Assembly: GCF_013155125.1 (NCBI RefSeq)
Contig: NZ_CP053564.1
Location: forward strand, 813,501-877,500
DNA length: 64,000 bases
Reading direction: 5' to 3'
DNA from: Pseudonocardia broussonetiae
GTDB lineage: Bacteria > Actinomycetota > Actinomycetes > Mycobacteriales > Pseudonocardiaceae
Shown here: piece after piece, positions 34,443 through 43,158 of the stretch
Layout: each line of letters starts with the position of its first letter
How positions within the stretch are numbered: position 1 is the stretch's first letter
Notes under the pieces: model-generated
The model's input: the letters and a program-made list of their open reading frames with translations, nothing else
Database searches by the model: none
What the model was told of the DNA's origin: nothing
Made by a program: the position numbers and the translations under genes

Positions 34443-35816
34443 GTGGTGTAGCTCGAACCGGGTGAGGCTCTGCGGTTCAGATCATGCCGTCATCAGCTCG
34501 GGTGTCGCCACCTTCTCCTTGGTCGCGGCGGCGGCGAGCAGGGCCATGGTGGCCTCGGAGAGGTAGCGGCGGTCGGTAGCCTGCCATTCGTCGTGGGCCT
34601 CGACCAGGACCGCGCCGGCCAGGCGGAGCAGGGCGGCGGGGTTGGGGAACACCCCGACCACGTCGGTGCGGCGTTTGACCTCCTTGTTCAATCGCTCGAG
34701 CGGGTTGGTCGACCAGATCTTCTTCCAGTGCGCCGGCGGGAACCCGGTGAAGGCGAGCAGGTCCTCAGCAGCGTCGCGCAGCATCGTCTCGACCTTGGCC
34801 GATTGACGGCCGAGCATGCCGGCGATCACTTCGAGCTGTTCACGAACATGCGCGGCGTCGGGTTGAGCGAAGATCGTGCGGATGGCCGCGGCCACCATCT
34901 CCGAGCTGCTCTTGGGGACCTGGGCCAGGACGTTGCGCAGGAAATGTACCCGGCAGCGTTGCCAGGCCGCGCCGAGCAGGACCGCGGAGATGGCCTGCTT
35001 GAGCCCGGTGTGGGCGTCGGAGATGACCAGCTGCACCCCACCCAACCCGCGCGCTTTGAGGCTGCGTAGGAACGCGGTCCAGAACGCCCCGTCCTCGCTG
35101 TCGCCAACAGCGAACCCGAGGACCTCGCGCCAGCCATCGGCCCGGACCCCGGTGGCGATCACGACCGCCTGGGACACCACGCGGTGGTTCACCCGGGCCT
35201 TTCAGTAGGTGGCGTCGAGGAACACGTAGGGGAACTGCTGCTCAGCCAGGGAGCGGTCGCGGAACGCGCCCACCTCGGTGTCGAGGTCCGCGCAGATCCT
35301 CGACACCTCGGACTTGGAGATCCCGCTGTCGGCGCCGAGGGCTTTGACCAGGTCGTCGACCTTGCGAGTGGACACGCCGTGCAGATAGGCCTCCATCACC
35401 ACCGCGAACAGGGCCTGATCGACCCGGCGGCGGCGCTCGAGCAGCGACGGGAAGAACGAGCCGGTGCGCAACTTCGGGATCCGCAACTCCAAATCTCCCG
35501 CCGTCGTGGACAGGATGCGGGCGCGATGCCCGTTGCGCTGGTTGCTGCGTTCCGCGGAACGCTCGTGGCGGCCGGCGCCGATCGCGTCGGTGAGCTCGGC
35601 CTCGATCAGCGCCTGATACACCGTCTCCGCAGCCTGGCGGACACGATCACCGACATCGGCGGCCTTGAGTGCATCGAGGACTTCGAGCAGGGCAGACTGA
35701 TCCAGGGCCATCGCGTGGCACCTCTCTACGAGATCCTTGGTCGGTTCACGCAGAGACTCACGCGGTGGCCCCTCCAACATGCTCAGGCACGCCGGACGGG
35801 CCGGGAGTTACACCAC
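34443..35816 (-). mobile_element. IS256-family element (defective)
   Basis: GTGGTGTAGCTC at 34443-34454 matches the complement of 35805-35816 (GTGGTGTAACTC) with one mismatch, giving the likely ends. The element is about 1.37 kb and contains one transposase gene interrupted by a nonsense codon. It separates the TetR gene from the PGA operon. Confidence 0.65.
34482..35711 (-). pseudogene. IS256-family transposase with a single in-frame stop
   Basis: The 410-codon frame is colinear with IS256 transposases. It begins MALDQSALLEVLDALK, carries LDATY before the break and VISDAHTGLKQAI (Asp) and WSTNPLERLNKEVKRRTDVVG (Glu region) after it. At 35204-35202 a TGA replaces what is normally TGC in the DATYCKARV motif. 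Both halves are in the same frame, so one base change explains the loss. The decay must be recent because everything else is intact. Confidence 0.85.
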
Positions 35817-35994
35817 CAGCGGGGACGTGACCCACCCGGGAAGACACAGCTTTCATCCTTCCCTACAGTGTCCAGAGCGTGACTGCACCCCTCCGCGTCC
35901 TACCCCATAGGCTGACATCTAGGCTATCCGGGTGAAGTAGTTGACGATGTGTGACAGCCTCAAGATCGTTTGCGAAGACAGACTGGCTTGCCTT

Positions 35995-36013
35995 ACGAAA
36001 CGATCTGTTTCGT
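35995..36013. promoter_or_regulatory. TetR-type operator upstream of the PGA operon
   Basis: ACGAAAC-N5-GTTTCGT is a perfect 7-bp dyad of the size bound by TetR dimers. It lies 35 bp before the operon ATG, between the promoter region and the AGGAGG ribosome site at 36033-36038. The rest of 35817-36047 holds no gene; TTGACG at 35941 could be a -35 box but I see no firm -10 partner. Confidence 0.55.
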
Positions 36014-36047
36014 TTCCGCTGATCGTTTTTCCAGGAGGACTGCGCTG

Positions 36048-37667
36048 ATGCCGAGGAGCTCGCCAGCCAGGGTTGGCCGGCCCGCCGACGAGTTCCCAGC
36101 CCCGCGGTTCCCGGCAGGAGTCGCGGTCCCGCCCACGGTCTTGCTGGTGGTGTTGCTGCTCGCGGCGGTCTCGCTGATCACGCTGCAGGTCCCGGGGGCG
36201 TCTGCACCGGGTGGCAGTGTCGGCCCGGCTGGGTGGCCGGGGCTGGTGCCGGGGATTGTGGTAGCGGTTGTGGCGGTGGGGGTGTTCCTGGCGCTGTGGG
36301 CGTTGCTGGTGCGTCCGGTGCAGCGCCTCCGTCGTGATGTCAACGCCGCCCGTCATGGTGGTTCGATTCACCGGTCCGGTATCGGTGAGGTCGACCGGGT
36401 CGCGGTGGCGTTGCGCGCGCACGGGGCTCGGGCGGGTCACGCCAAGGAGCGGACTCGGCGCCGGCCGTCGTTGAGGGTGGGCTTGGCCGTACTCACGGTG
36501 GCGCTGCTGGGCTGGCTGGGTACCGCGTTCCTGATGGTCTCCAGGGGCCACACGGCCACGGTCGCCGACCTGGTAACCGACGGCCGCCACGACGCGGCCG
36601 ACACCGCAGCAGACCTGCGCCACACGCTTGCCGAAGGCCTGTCAGGCCTGCAGGCGATCGCCGGCTCGACCCCCTCGGGTTCCATCGGCGATCTGCGAAC
36701 CGCGGCCGCGGGGGCGCTGGGCGCCCGCCCGGTCTTCGGTGCGGTCCACGTGGTGGATCGAGCCGGGTCCTCGGTTGTCGGTGTCGGGGGGAATCTGTCG
36801 CTGAGCGGGCCGCCACCGGAGGCGGGGATCAGACAGCTTAACTTCTCGGGGCCGGAGCCCATCGTGGTCGCGTCCGCACCGATAGGCGACGGCCCGTACA
36901 CCTTGGTCGCCCAGTACGACGTCCGGGCCCTCAACGCGGTTGTTGACCGCGCCGGAGCGCCAACCAGGGTGTTCGATGCAGATCTGCGGACGGTGTTGAG
37001 CAATGAGGGCTATCAGGCTTTCACCGAGCTGACCGACCCGGCCTTGCGCGCGGCCGCCATGCGGGCCTTCGCCGATGGGCCCACGACCACAACGCAGGTC
37101 ATCGACGGGACGCCTTCGGCGGTGGCCAGCTACCGGATCGGGTTCAACGACGACGCCGCCGCGCTGAACTGGGTGGTCCTGCGAAATCAGAGTCTCGCAG
37201 CGGCGGGCTTCGCCCAAGATCCAACCGACCGGGCCGCGGTGGTGATCGTCGGCGTGAGCGCCGGTGTGGCGTTGATGGTGCTCGCCTGGATCTACATCGC
37301 GGCGGTCCGGCCGCTGCGCGACCTCGGTGATCATGCCGAGGCGATCGCGGCGATGCTCGATGGTGCGCCAGCGCCGGAACCCGTCGCGCCGCAGCGGATC
37401 GATGAGATCGGGGCCATCGCCGCGGCGCTTAACCGTTCCCTAGTCGTCGTTACCCGCGCTCCGCTCGAGGAGACGCAGATCCTCCCGGCGATCGGTCCGC
37501 GTCCGGCAATTCCCCACCAGTCACGCTCCTCACCTCGCGGACCGAGTCCACGTTCCGGCCCGGCGCCGCTTCGTCTCGGCCCCGAGGCGGGGATGACCGC
37601 TGTACTTCCGGACCGCAACGCCGCCGGGCCGAACTCGCGCTCGCTGACCCGCGCCGGCGCGTCGTGA
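36048..37667 (+). CDS. Multi-pass membrane protein with two HAMP-like linkers and no output domain
   Basis: A 539-residue protein heading the PGA operon. Predicted helices lie at about 28-47, 66-88, 142-164 and 396-418. A HAMP-like stretch (VRPVQRLRRDVNAARHG) follows the second helix, and another follows the fourth (VRPLRDLGDHAEAIAAML...IDEIGAIAAALN). Residues 165-395 form an extracytoplasmic domain that may be Cache-like. The last 70 residues are disordered and Pro-rich; there is no kinase, cyclase or methyl-accepting domain. AGGAGG precedes the ATG by 9 nt. Its stop overlaps the capB start by 4 bp, tying it to capsule synthesis. Its role is unknown. Confidence 0.75.
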   Translation: MPRSSPARVGRPADEFPAPRFPAGVAVPPTVLLVVLLLAAVSLITLQVPGASAPGGSVGPAGWPGLVPGIVVAVVAVGVFLALWALLVRPVQRLRRDVNAARHGGSIHRSGIGEVDRVAVALRAHGARAGHAKERTRRRPSLRVGLAVLTVALLGWLGTAFLMVSRGHTATVADLVTDGRHDAADTAADLRHTLAEGLSGLQAIAGSTPSGSIGDLRTAAAGALGARPVFGAVHVVDRAGSSVVGVGGNLSLSGPPPEAGIRQLNFSGPEPIVVASAPIGDGPYTLVAQYDVRALNAVVDRAGAPTRVFDADLRTVLSNEGYQAFTELTDPALRAAAMRAFADGPTTTTQVIDGTPSAVASYRIGFNDDAAALNWVVLRNQSLAAAGFAQDPTDRAAVVIVGVSAGVALMVLAWIYIAAVRPLRDLGDHAEAIAAMLDGAPAPEPVAPQRIDEIGAIAAALNRSLVVVTRAPLEETQILPAIGPRPAIPHQSRSSPRGPSPRSGPAPLRLGPEAGMTAVLPDRNAAGPNSRSLTRAGAS

Positions 37668-39172
37668 CCTTCCTGTTCACCGTCTACCTGATCGGTTGTC
37701 TGGCCGCGTTGCTGGCCGGGATCTCCGAGCAACGTCGCCACCACCGCCACCTGCACAGCATCCCGACCCGGGTGGTGGTCAACGGCATCCGTGGTAAGAG
37801 TTCCATCACCCGGCTGTGCGCTGGCGCGTTGCGCGGCGGCGGCCTGGTCACTGTCGCCAAGACCACCGGCTCCGCGGCCCGGTTCATCTCCCCCGACGGT
37901 GAGGAGGAGCCGGTGTACCGCAAGTTCGGGTTGGCCAACATCGTCGAGCAGATCGGCATCGTGCGGCGGGCTGCGGCCTTCGGTCCCGACGCGCTGGTCA
38001 TCGAGTGCATGGCGGTCCTGCCCGATCTGCAGGAGGTCAACGAGCGCAAACTCATCCAGTCCACCCTGTGCGTGATCTGCAACGTCCGCGAGGACCACCT
38101 CACCGAGATGGGCCCGACGCTCGACGACGTCGCCCGCTCGTTGTCGCGGTCGATGCCGATCGGTGGGGTCTGTATCACCGCCGAGCAGGACCGTTTCCAT
38201 GTCCTGAGCGAGGAAGCCGCCCGGCGCAGCTGCCAGCTGATCCAGGTCGACCCGGACTCGGTCACCGACGCCGAGATCGCCCGCTTTCCCTGGATCACTT
38301 TCAAGGAGAACGTCGCCATCGCCATCGCCGTGGCCGAGCTGTCGGGCATCGGACGCCGCGCCGCGCTCGACGGGATGGTCACCGCTCGGCCCGACCCCGG
38401 CACCGTCGCGGTGCACAGCTACGACGCCGCCGGCCGGCGGGTGGACTTCGCGAACGTCTTCGCCGCGAACGACCCGGCCTCGACCCTGATGAACGTCGAG
38501 CTCCTCACCGCCCGTGGTCTGATCGGCCGCCCACTCAACATTGTGATCAATTGCCGTCCTGACCGGATCGAGCGCAACGGTCAGATGGGCGAGCTAACCG
38601 GCCGGCTGCACCCAGACCGGATCATCCTGATCGGCGAACAGACCCACAGCGCTCGGCTCACCGTGCCCGCCGACCTTATCGACCGGGTCGTCGACCTCGG
38701 TGGCGCGCTGCCGTTCACCAGGTTGCTCGACGAGCTGGTCACCGACTCATCGGGGGCGGCGTCGCTGGTCGCGGTCGGCAACATCCACGGACAGGGCGAG
38801 ATCCTGCTCGACCGGTTACGCGCGCTGCCACTCGCGCCCGTGCTGGCTTCACAGCCCCCTCCATCCCGGCCGGCCCCACCCGCCGCCTCTCCGACCCGCC
38901 CCACGCCCCACCGTCGAAGGTCGTCCCATCATCAGGTGTCGTCGGTTGCCGCCGCGTTCATCAACGGCTCGGCACCTTCCCGGCCGAGCCTTCGTGGAGT
39001 GGACCAGGGCATGGGCGGACTCGTCGAGGTCGACTGCGCGTGCCGTCACCACAGCGACGGTCCCTGCCGCATCGCGGTTCCGGTTTCCTCGATCTCGGGC
39101 CCGACCACCCAATTGCCCGTCCACCCGGCGGCCGCGGGCAGTACGCGGAACCGGAAGCCCCAGAGTCACTGA
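37664..39172 (+). CDS. capB: Poly-gamma-glutamate synthase ligase CapB/PgsB
   Basis: A 502-residue Mur-ligase-like enzyme that activates glutamate chain ends with ATP for gamma-linked polymerization. It begins with a membrane helix (residues 3-20), then the P-loop VVVNGIRGKSSITR (41-46), KTTGSAARFISPDGEEE, ALVIECMAVLPDLQ, VREDHLTEMGPTLDD and NCRPDR.ER. Bacillus CapB ends where LRALPLAP occurs here, about residue 392. A further 105 low-complexity residues extend to the capC start. The GTG start overlaps the previous gene (4 bp). Confidence 0.9.
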   Translation: MTFLFTVYLIGCLAALLAGISEQRRHHRHLHSIPTRVVVNGIRGKSSITRLCAGALRGGGLVTVAKTTGSAARFISPDGEEEPVYRKFGLANIVEQIGIVRRAAAFGPDALVIECMAVLPDLQEVNERKLIQSTLCVICNVREDHLTEMGPTLDDVARSLSRSMPIGGVCITAEQDRFHVLSEEAARRSCQLIQVDPDSVTDAEIARFPWITFKENVAIAIAVAELSGIGRRAALDGMVTARPDPGTVAVHSYDAAGRRVDFANVFAANDPASTLMNVELLTARGLIGRPLNIVINCRPDRIERNGQMGELTGRLHPDRIILIGEQTHSARLTVPADLIDRVVDLGGALPFTRLLDELVTDSSGAASLVAVGNIHGQGEILLDRLRALPLAPVLASQPPPSRPAPPAASPTRPTPHRRRSSHHQVSSVAAAFINGSAPSRPSLRGVDQGMGGLVEVDCACRHHSDGPCRIAVPVSSISGPTTQLPVHPAAAGSTRNRKPQSH

Positions 39173-39654
39173 TGCTGTACGGAACCCTCGCGCCCGAAGT
39201 TGCCACGATCACTCTGGCCATCGGCCTGCTGTTCGCGCTGATCTGCTATCTCGTCACCAACCTCTCCCCGGGAGGAATGATCACCCCAGGTTGGGTGGCG
39301 CTCACCCTCGCCGAGGACCCCCGCAAGATCATCGTGATCGTCGCGGTCACCGCCCTGGCCTATGGCGGCACCCTCGTGCTGCAACGCACCGTGATCCTCT
39401 ACGGCAAGCGGTTGTTCGCCGCGGTGACGATGCTCAGCGTGACCCTTTCGACCGGGCTGTTCCTGGTCGTACAACAGGACTACCCGCTGCTGTTCACCCA
39501 CCAGACCCTCGGTTTCATCATCCCCGGTCTGATCGCCTACCAGCTAGTCCGCCAGCCCACCCGCGCCACCCTGATCAGCACCAGCACAGTCAGCCTGGCC
39601 AGCTACGGGGTCCTGGCCGGAGGGCTGCTCCTCGGCCTGGTGCCCACGCTGTGA
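39172..39654 (+). CDS. capC: Poly-gamma-glutamate synthesis protein CapC/PgsC
   Basis: A 160-residue membrane protein with four or five helices. It matches CapC in length and in PGGMITPGWVALTLAEDP, VILYGKRLFAA, LFTHQTLGFIIPGLIAYQLVRQPTRATLIST, the equivalent of Bacillus VPAGLVVPGY, TILYGRRKFAA and GVIVPGLIAN. CapB and CapC form the membrane synthase. The ATG shares one base with the capB stop (TGATG). Confidence 0.9.
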   Translation: MLYGTLAPEVATITLAIGLLFALICYLVTNLSPGGMITPGWVALTLAEDPRKIIVIVAVTALAYGGTLVLQRTVILYGKRLFAAVTMLSVTLSTGLFLVVQQDYPLLFTHQTLGFIIPGLIAYQLVRQPTRATLISTSTVSLASYGVLAGGLLLGLVPTL

Positions 39655-39673
39655 CCCCCTGCGAGCGGTCATC

Positions 39674-40777
39674 ATGAGCCCAGATCCGGCACCGCCCACC
39701 CCGCCGCCCTCCACCCCGCCCTCCACCCACCCCGGGCGCGGGGGCCCCTCGCGGACAGTCCTCGCCTTGACCGTCGCGCTGATCGGGGTCGGCGGAATCC
39801 TGGTCGGGGTCGTGCTGGGCCCACTGATCGCCATGACCAGCAGCATCGTCGGTGGCGCGGACGCCGAGGGTGGGCGGGACGACGCACCGGCCCTTCCGTC
39901 CAGCGACCAGAGCGGGTTCGTGTTCACCCGCCTCGACAACCCCGGGCGAACCGTGGTAACCGATCAACAGGACGTCATCGTCGCGACCCTCACCGACGGC
40001 GCCCGCACCACCACGATCGCCGGACCGGTGCGCACCTTCTCCGAGCCCCGCTACACCCACGCCGCCGTGCAGACCGCCACCTGGGTGCGCATCGCGCCGC
40101 AGCCCTGGCATCCCGGCGCCGAGCAGCAACCCTGGGTGCGGCCCTGGCTGGCGGCCATGCTCGTCGACACCAGCCCCGACGTGCTCGCCGTCGCCACCGA
40201 GTACATGCAGGACGCACCCGATGTCGTCGACGACGACGGGCTGCGCATCGCCGGGAACGCCTCGTTCGGACCCGAGATCTCCGAGACCCGCCGCGCGATC
40301 GGCGCCGACTTCTACGACTACCTCGGTGTGCCGTGGGAGTTCGCCGATGGGGTGAGCAAGGAGCCGGAGGACGAGCAGTACAGCGCCCTGGACTGCTCGG
40401 GGTATCTGCGGCTGGTCTACGGGTACCGCCAGGGCTACCCGCTGCAATGGGGTAGCAGCCCTGGGCCCGGCCTGCCCCGGCGCGCCAACGACATGGCCAC
40501 CGTCGGTCCAGGGACCATGTTGATCCCCGACCGCGGCGAACGCCCGACGGAGCTGGACCGGTTACAAGCCGGCGACCTGCTGTTCTTCACCACCGACGAC
40601 GAACCCGACATCGACCACTCGGGGATCTACCTCGGCCGCGACACCGACGGGCTGCACCGCTTCATCTCCAGCCGCGCCACCCCGAACGGCCCCACCCTGG
40701 GAGACATGGGCGGGGCGTCGGTGCTTGACGGTGACGGGTTCTTCGCCGAACGCTTCCGCACCGCCCGCCGACTCTGA
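39674..40777 (+). CDS. Membrane-anchored NlpC/P60 hydrolase in the PGA operon
   Basis: A 367-residue protein. A Pro-rich cytoplasmic leader precedes one helix (about 28-52), then an extracytoplasmic region and a C-terminal NlpC/P60 papain-like domain. The catalytic Cys241 is in SALDCSGYLRLVYGY and His315 in DIDHSGIYLGRD. NlpC/P60 enzymes cut gamma-D-glutamyl bonds; Bacillus PGA hydrolase PgdS belongs to this fold. A role in trimming, releasing or anchoring the gamma-linked polymer, analogous to CapD or PgdS, is therefore plausible. Confidence 0.82.
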   Translation: MSPDPAPPTPPPSTPPSTHPGRGGPSRTVLALTVALIGVGGILVGVVLGPLIAMTSSIVGGADAEGGRDDAPALPSSDQSGFVFTRLDNPGRTVVTDQQDVIVATLTDGARTTTIAGPVRTFSEPRYTHAAVQTATWVRIAPQPWHPGAEQQPWVRPWLAAMLVDTSPDVLAVATEYMQDAPDVVDDDGLRIAGNASFGPEISETRRAIGADFYDYLGVPWEFADGVSKEPEDEQYSALDCSGYLRLVYGYRQGYPLQWGSSPGPGLPRRANDMATVGPGTMLIPDRGERPTELDRLQAGDLLFFTTDDEPDIDHSGIYLGRDTDGLHRFISSRATPNGPTLGDMGGASVLDGDGFFAERFRTARRL

Positions 40778-40892
40778 AACGCAGCGCCCACGCCTCGTCC
40801 CCTGAATTTTTTCGCGAAAGTGAGCGCCGGATCCCCCGACATCCGACCGGACGCTGGCGCTTAGCTGCGTCCCCAAGCTGGAGATCTCTCAT

Positions 40893-43088
40893 ATGCGAGA
40901 CCGGACCCCATGGATCCTGATAGTCCTGCTCGTGGCCATGATCGGATCGGCGTGCACGGCGGCTCCCCTCGATCCGTCCCTCACCGGCATGGTTTCCGGG
41001 CAGGTCATCGGACTCGACGGGGAGCTCGTTCGCGACGCCGAGGTGGCCGCGGGTGAGTCGAGAGCGCGCACCGATGAGAGCGGCCGGTTTGAGATCCCGG
41101 TCGACGATCGGGGGAGCTGGGTAACCGTCGAACACCCGGCCTACCTGAGCAGGACCCGGGCCGGGATCCCGGGAGATCCGCTGCTGATCCGTCTCACTCC
41201 CGACGACGGCGCCACCGTCGCTTTGCACTTCGGCGGCGACGTGATGACCGGCCGCCGGTTCTTCGACCGGGACGAGGACGGTGACCGGGACGACGCCCTG
41301 ATCGACGATTTCGCCGACGTCGACGCGCACCGGGAACTGCTGGAGCCGATCAGCCCGCTGTTGGCCAACGCCGACCTGACCACCGTGAACGTGGAGAGCC
41401 CGATCTCGGAGGAGCCCTACCTGGACCCCACCCGACCTCGCGGGGACGGCGTGCACCCGACCAAGGACTTCGTATTCGCCAGCGGAACGGCCCTGCCCGA
41501 CGCCCTTGCCGCAGCGGGTGTGGACGTTGTCGGGTTGGCCAACAACCACCAGTACGACCTGCTCGAAGACGGGGTGCGCGCCACCATCGACGGGTTCGTC
41601 GACGCTGGGTTCGCACCAGGATCCACGCAGTTCGGGCTCGGCGCCACCGTCGACGCCGCCTATATCCCGGCGATCGCCCTGGCCGGTGGGCTCCGTATCG
41701 CGTTCCTAGGGTGCACCTCGATTATCGGGAGCGAGCACGCCATCGGCTATGTGGCCGACCCGGACCAAGGTGGTGCCGCACCGTGTGAGGAGGCCCGGGT
41801 CCGCGACAGCGTCGCCGCCGCCGCGGCGGCGAGCGACATGGTCGTGTTCAGCGTGCACGGCGGGTTCGAGTACGGCCGCGACCCATCCGGCCAGGTCGAG
41901 CTGATCACCTCCGTCGCCCGCCAAGCCGGCGCGCAACTGGTGATCAACCACCACCCCCACGTAGTGGGAGGGCTTGATTGGGACGGCCGCAGCCTCGCCG
42001 CGTGGTCGCTGGGCAACCTGGTATTCGATCAGACGGTCTGGCCAACCTTCCAGAGCTACGTCTTAGCCGTGCACGTCCGCCGCGGAGAGATCGTCCGTGC
42101 CTACCTCGAACCCGTCATGATCGACGACTACGTCGCCCACGGTATCGGCACCGGCTCAGCGGATTACATCGCCCGAACCGCGGCGGGCCTGTCCCGCGGC
42201 CCGTTCGTCGTCGAAGACGGCGCCGGGGAACTCAACCTCGGCGACCACATGGCCTCGCAACCGGTCACCACATCACTGATTGGCTCAGCAACCGGGCGCA
42301 TCACTGAAATCGGCGACGGATGGCTACTCGACCAAGCCGACCCCGCCCTCTCCGAATTCGGCACCGACCTGTTGTGGATCGGAGACTTCGACGACGACGT
42401 CCTGGGCGCCGATCGGGGAACGCTGTGGACCGAAGGCGACGACATCACTGTCACCCGCGACGAAGCGGCACCCGAGCGCGGCAACTACTACCAGCTGCGC
42501 CGCGACGCTGCAGACGCCGACCCGCTCTTCGGCACCACCATCCACCGACTGCTGCTCACCAACCCGGGATCGGTCGGACTCCGCAGAACCCGCAACCAGC
42601 TCAGTGACGATGACCCCGGCGCGACCGCTCCGCCACCGGCCGGCGCCGCCCTCGCGGAAGCTCAGGTGTCGCTGACCGCGATACTGCGCGTCGATCCCGG
42701 CGCGCAGGTCGAGGTTCGCCTCGCCTGGTACTCCGACACCCGCGGCCCATCCGGCTCCCAGACAACTCAGGTCATCACCAGCAGCGACACAGCGTGGCAG
42801 CAGCTGCGACTGGACGCGGCGGTGCCCCCCGATGCGGTGGCCGTCGCCATCCTGGTCCGCCTTTCACCCCCCACCCCGCTGTCCGGCCAACCCGCACCGC
42901 CCTCTCAGGTCACCGTCGGTGTGGACCGAGTTCGCCTCATCGAGTGGTCGCCCCGTGGAACGCCACCGACTCGGGGAACCACCCACGTCCGTAGCTTCGC
43001 CGACGGCGTGGCATCGCTGAGCCGAGTAGGAGGAGGAGTGCTAGCCGAGTCAGCGCCACCTCCGCTTGAGGAAGTCCCAAGCCGATGA
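40893..43088 (+). CDS. capA: CapA/PgsA-family lipoprotein of the PGA system
   Basis: A 731-residue protein. The lipoprotein signal ends at Cys21 (IGSAC). A carboxypeptidase-regulatory-like beta domain (GMVSGQVIGLDG...) covers about 30-95, and the CapA metallophosphatase-like domain about 107-400 with ALHFGGDVMTGR, VGLANNHQYD, VHGGFEY and INHHPHVVGG. A long C-terminal beta-rich region (about 400-731) is beyond the normal length of CapA (about 400). CapA is needed for polymer export or chain growth. GGAG lies upstream of the ATG. Confidence 0.88.
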   Translation: MRDRTPWILIVLLVAMIGSACTAAPLDPSLTGMVSGQVIGLDGELVRDAEVAAGESRARTDESGRFEIPVDDRGSWVTVEHPAYLSRTRAGIPGDPLLIRLTPDDGATVALHFGGDVMTGRRFFDRDEDGDRDDALIDDFADVDAHRELLEPISPLLANADLTTVNVESPISEEPYLDPTRPRGDGVHPTKDFVFASGTALPDALAAAGVDVVGLANNHQYDLLEDGVRATIDGFVDAGFAPGSTQFGLGATVDAAYIPAIALAGGLRIAFLGCTSIIGSEHAIGYVADPDQGGAAPCEEARVRDSVAAAAAASDMVVFSVHGGFEYGRDPSGQVELITSVARQAGAQLVINHHPHVVGGLDWDGRSLAAWSLGNLVFDQTVWPTFQSYVLAVHVRRGEIVRAYLEPVMIDDYVAHGIGTGSADYIARTAAGLSRGPFVVEDGAGELNLGDHMASQPVTTSLIGSATGRITEIGDGWLLDQADPALSEFGTDLLWIGDFDDDVLGADRGTLWTEGDDITVTRDEAAPERGNYYQLRRDAADADPLFGTTIHRLLLTNPGSVGLRRTRNQLSDDDPGATAPPPAGAALAEAQVSLTAILRVDPGAQVEVRLAWYSDTRGPSGSQTTQVITSSDTAWQQLRLDAAVPPDAVAVAILVRLSPPTPLSGQPAPPSQVTVGVDRVRLIEWSPRGTPPTRGTTHVRSFADGVASLSRVGGGVLAESAPPPLEEVPSR

Positions 43089-43096
43089 CCCCCGCC

Positions 43097-43137
43097 GACG
43101 GAGGGTTCTCGTCGTTGATCGAGGAGAACCGTCCGTC
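43097..43137. terminator. Bidirectional terminator between capA and the metalloprotease
   Basis: Arms 43097-43110 and 43124-43137 (GACGGAGGGTTCTC and its complement) match at 13 of 14 positions around a 13-nt loop. It lies in the 70 bp between two converging genes. Confidence 0.7.
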
Positions 43138-43158
43138 AGGCCAGGTCGACGTCCTACG

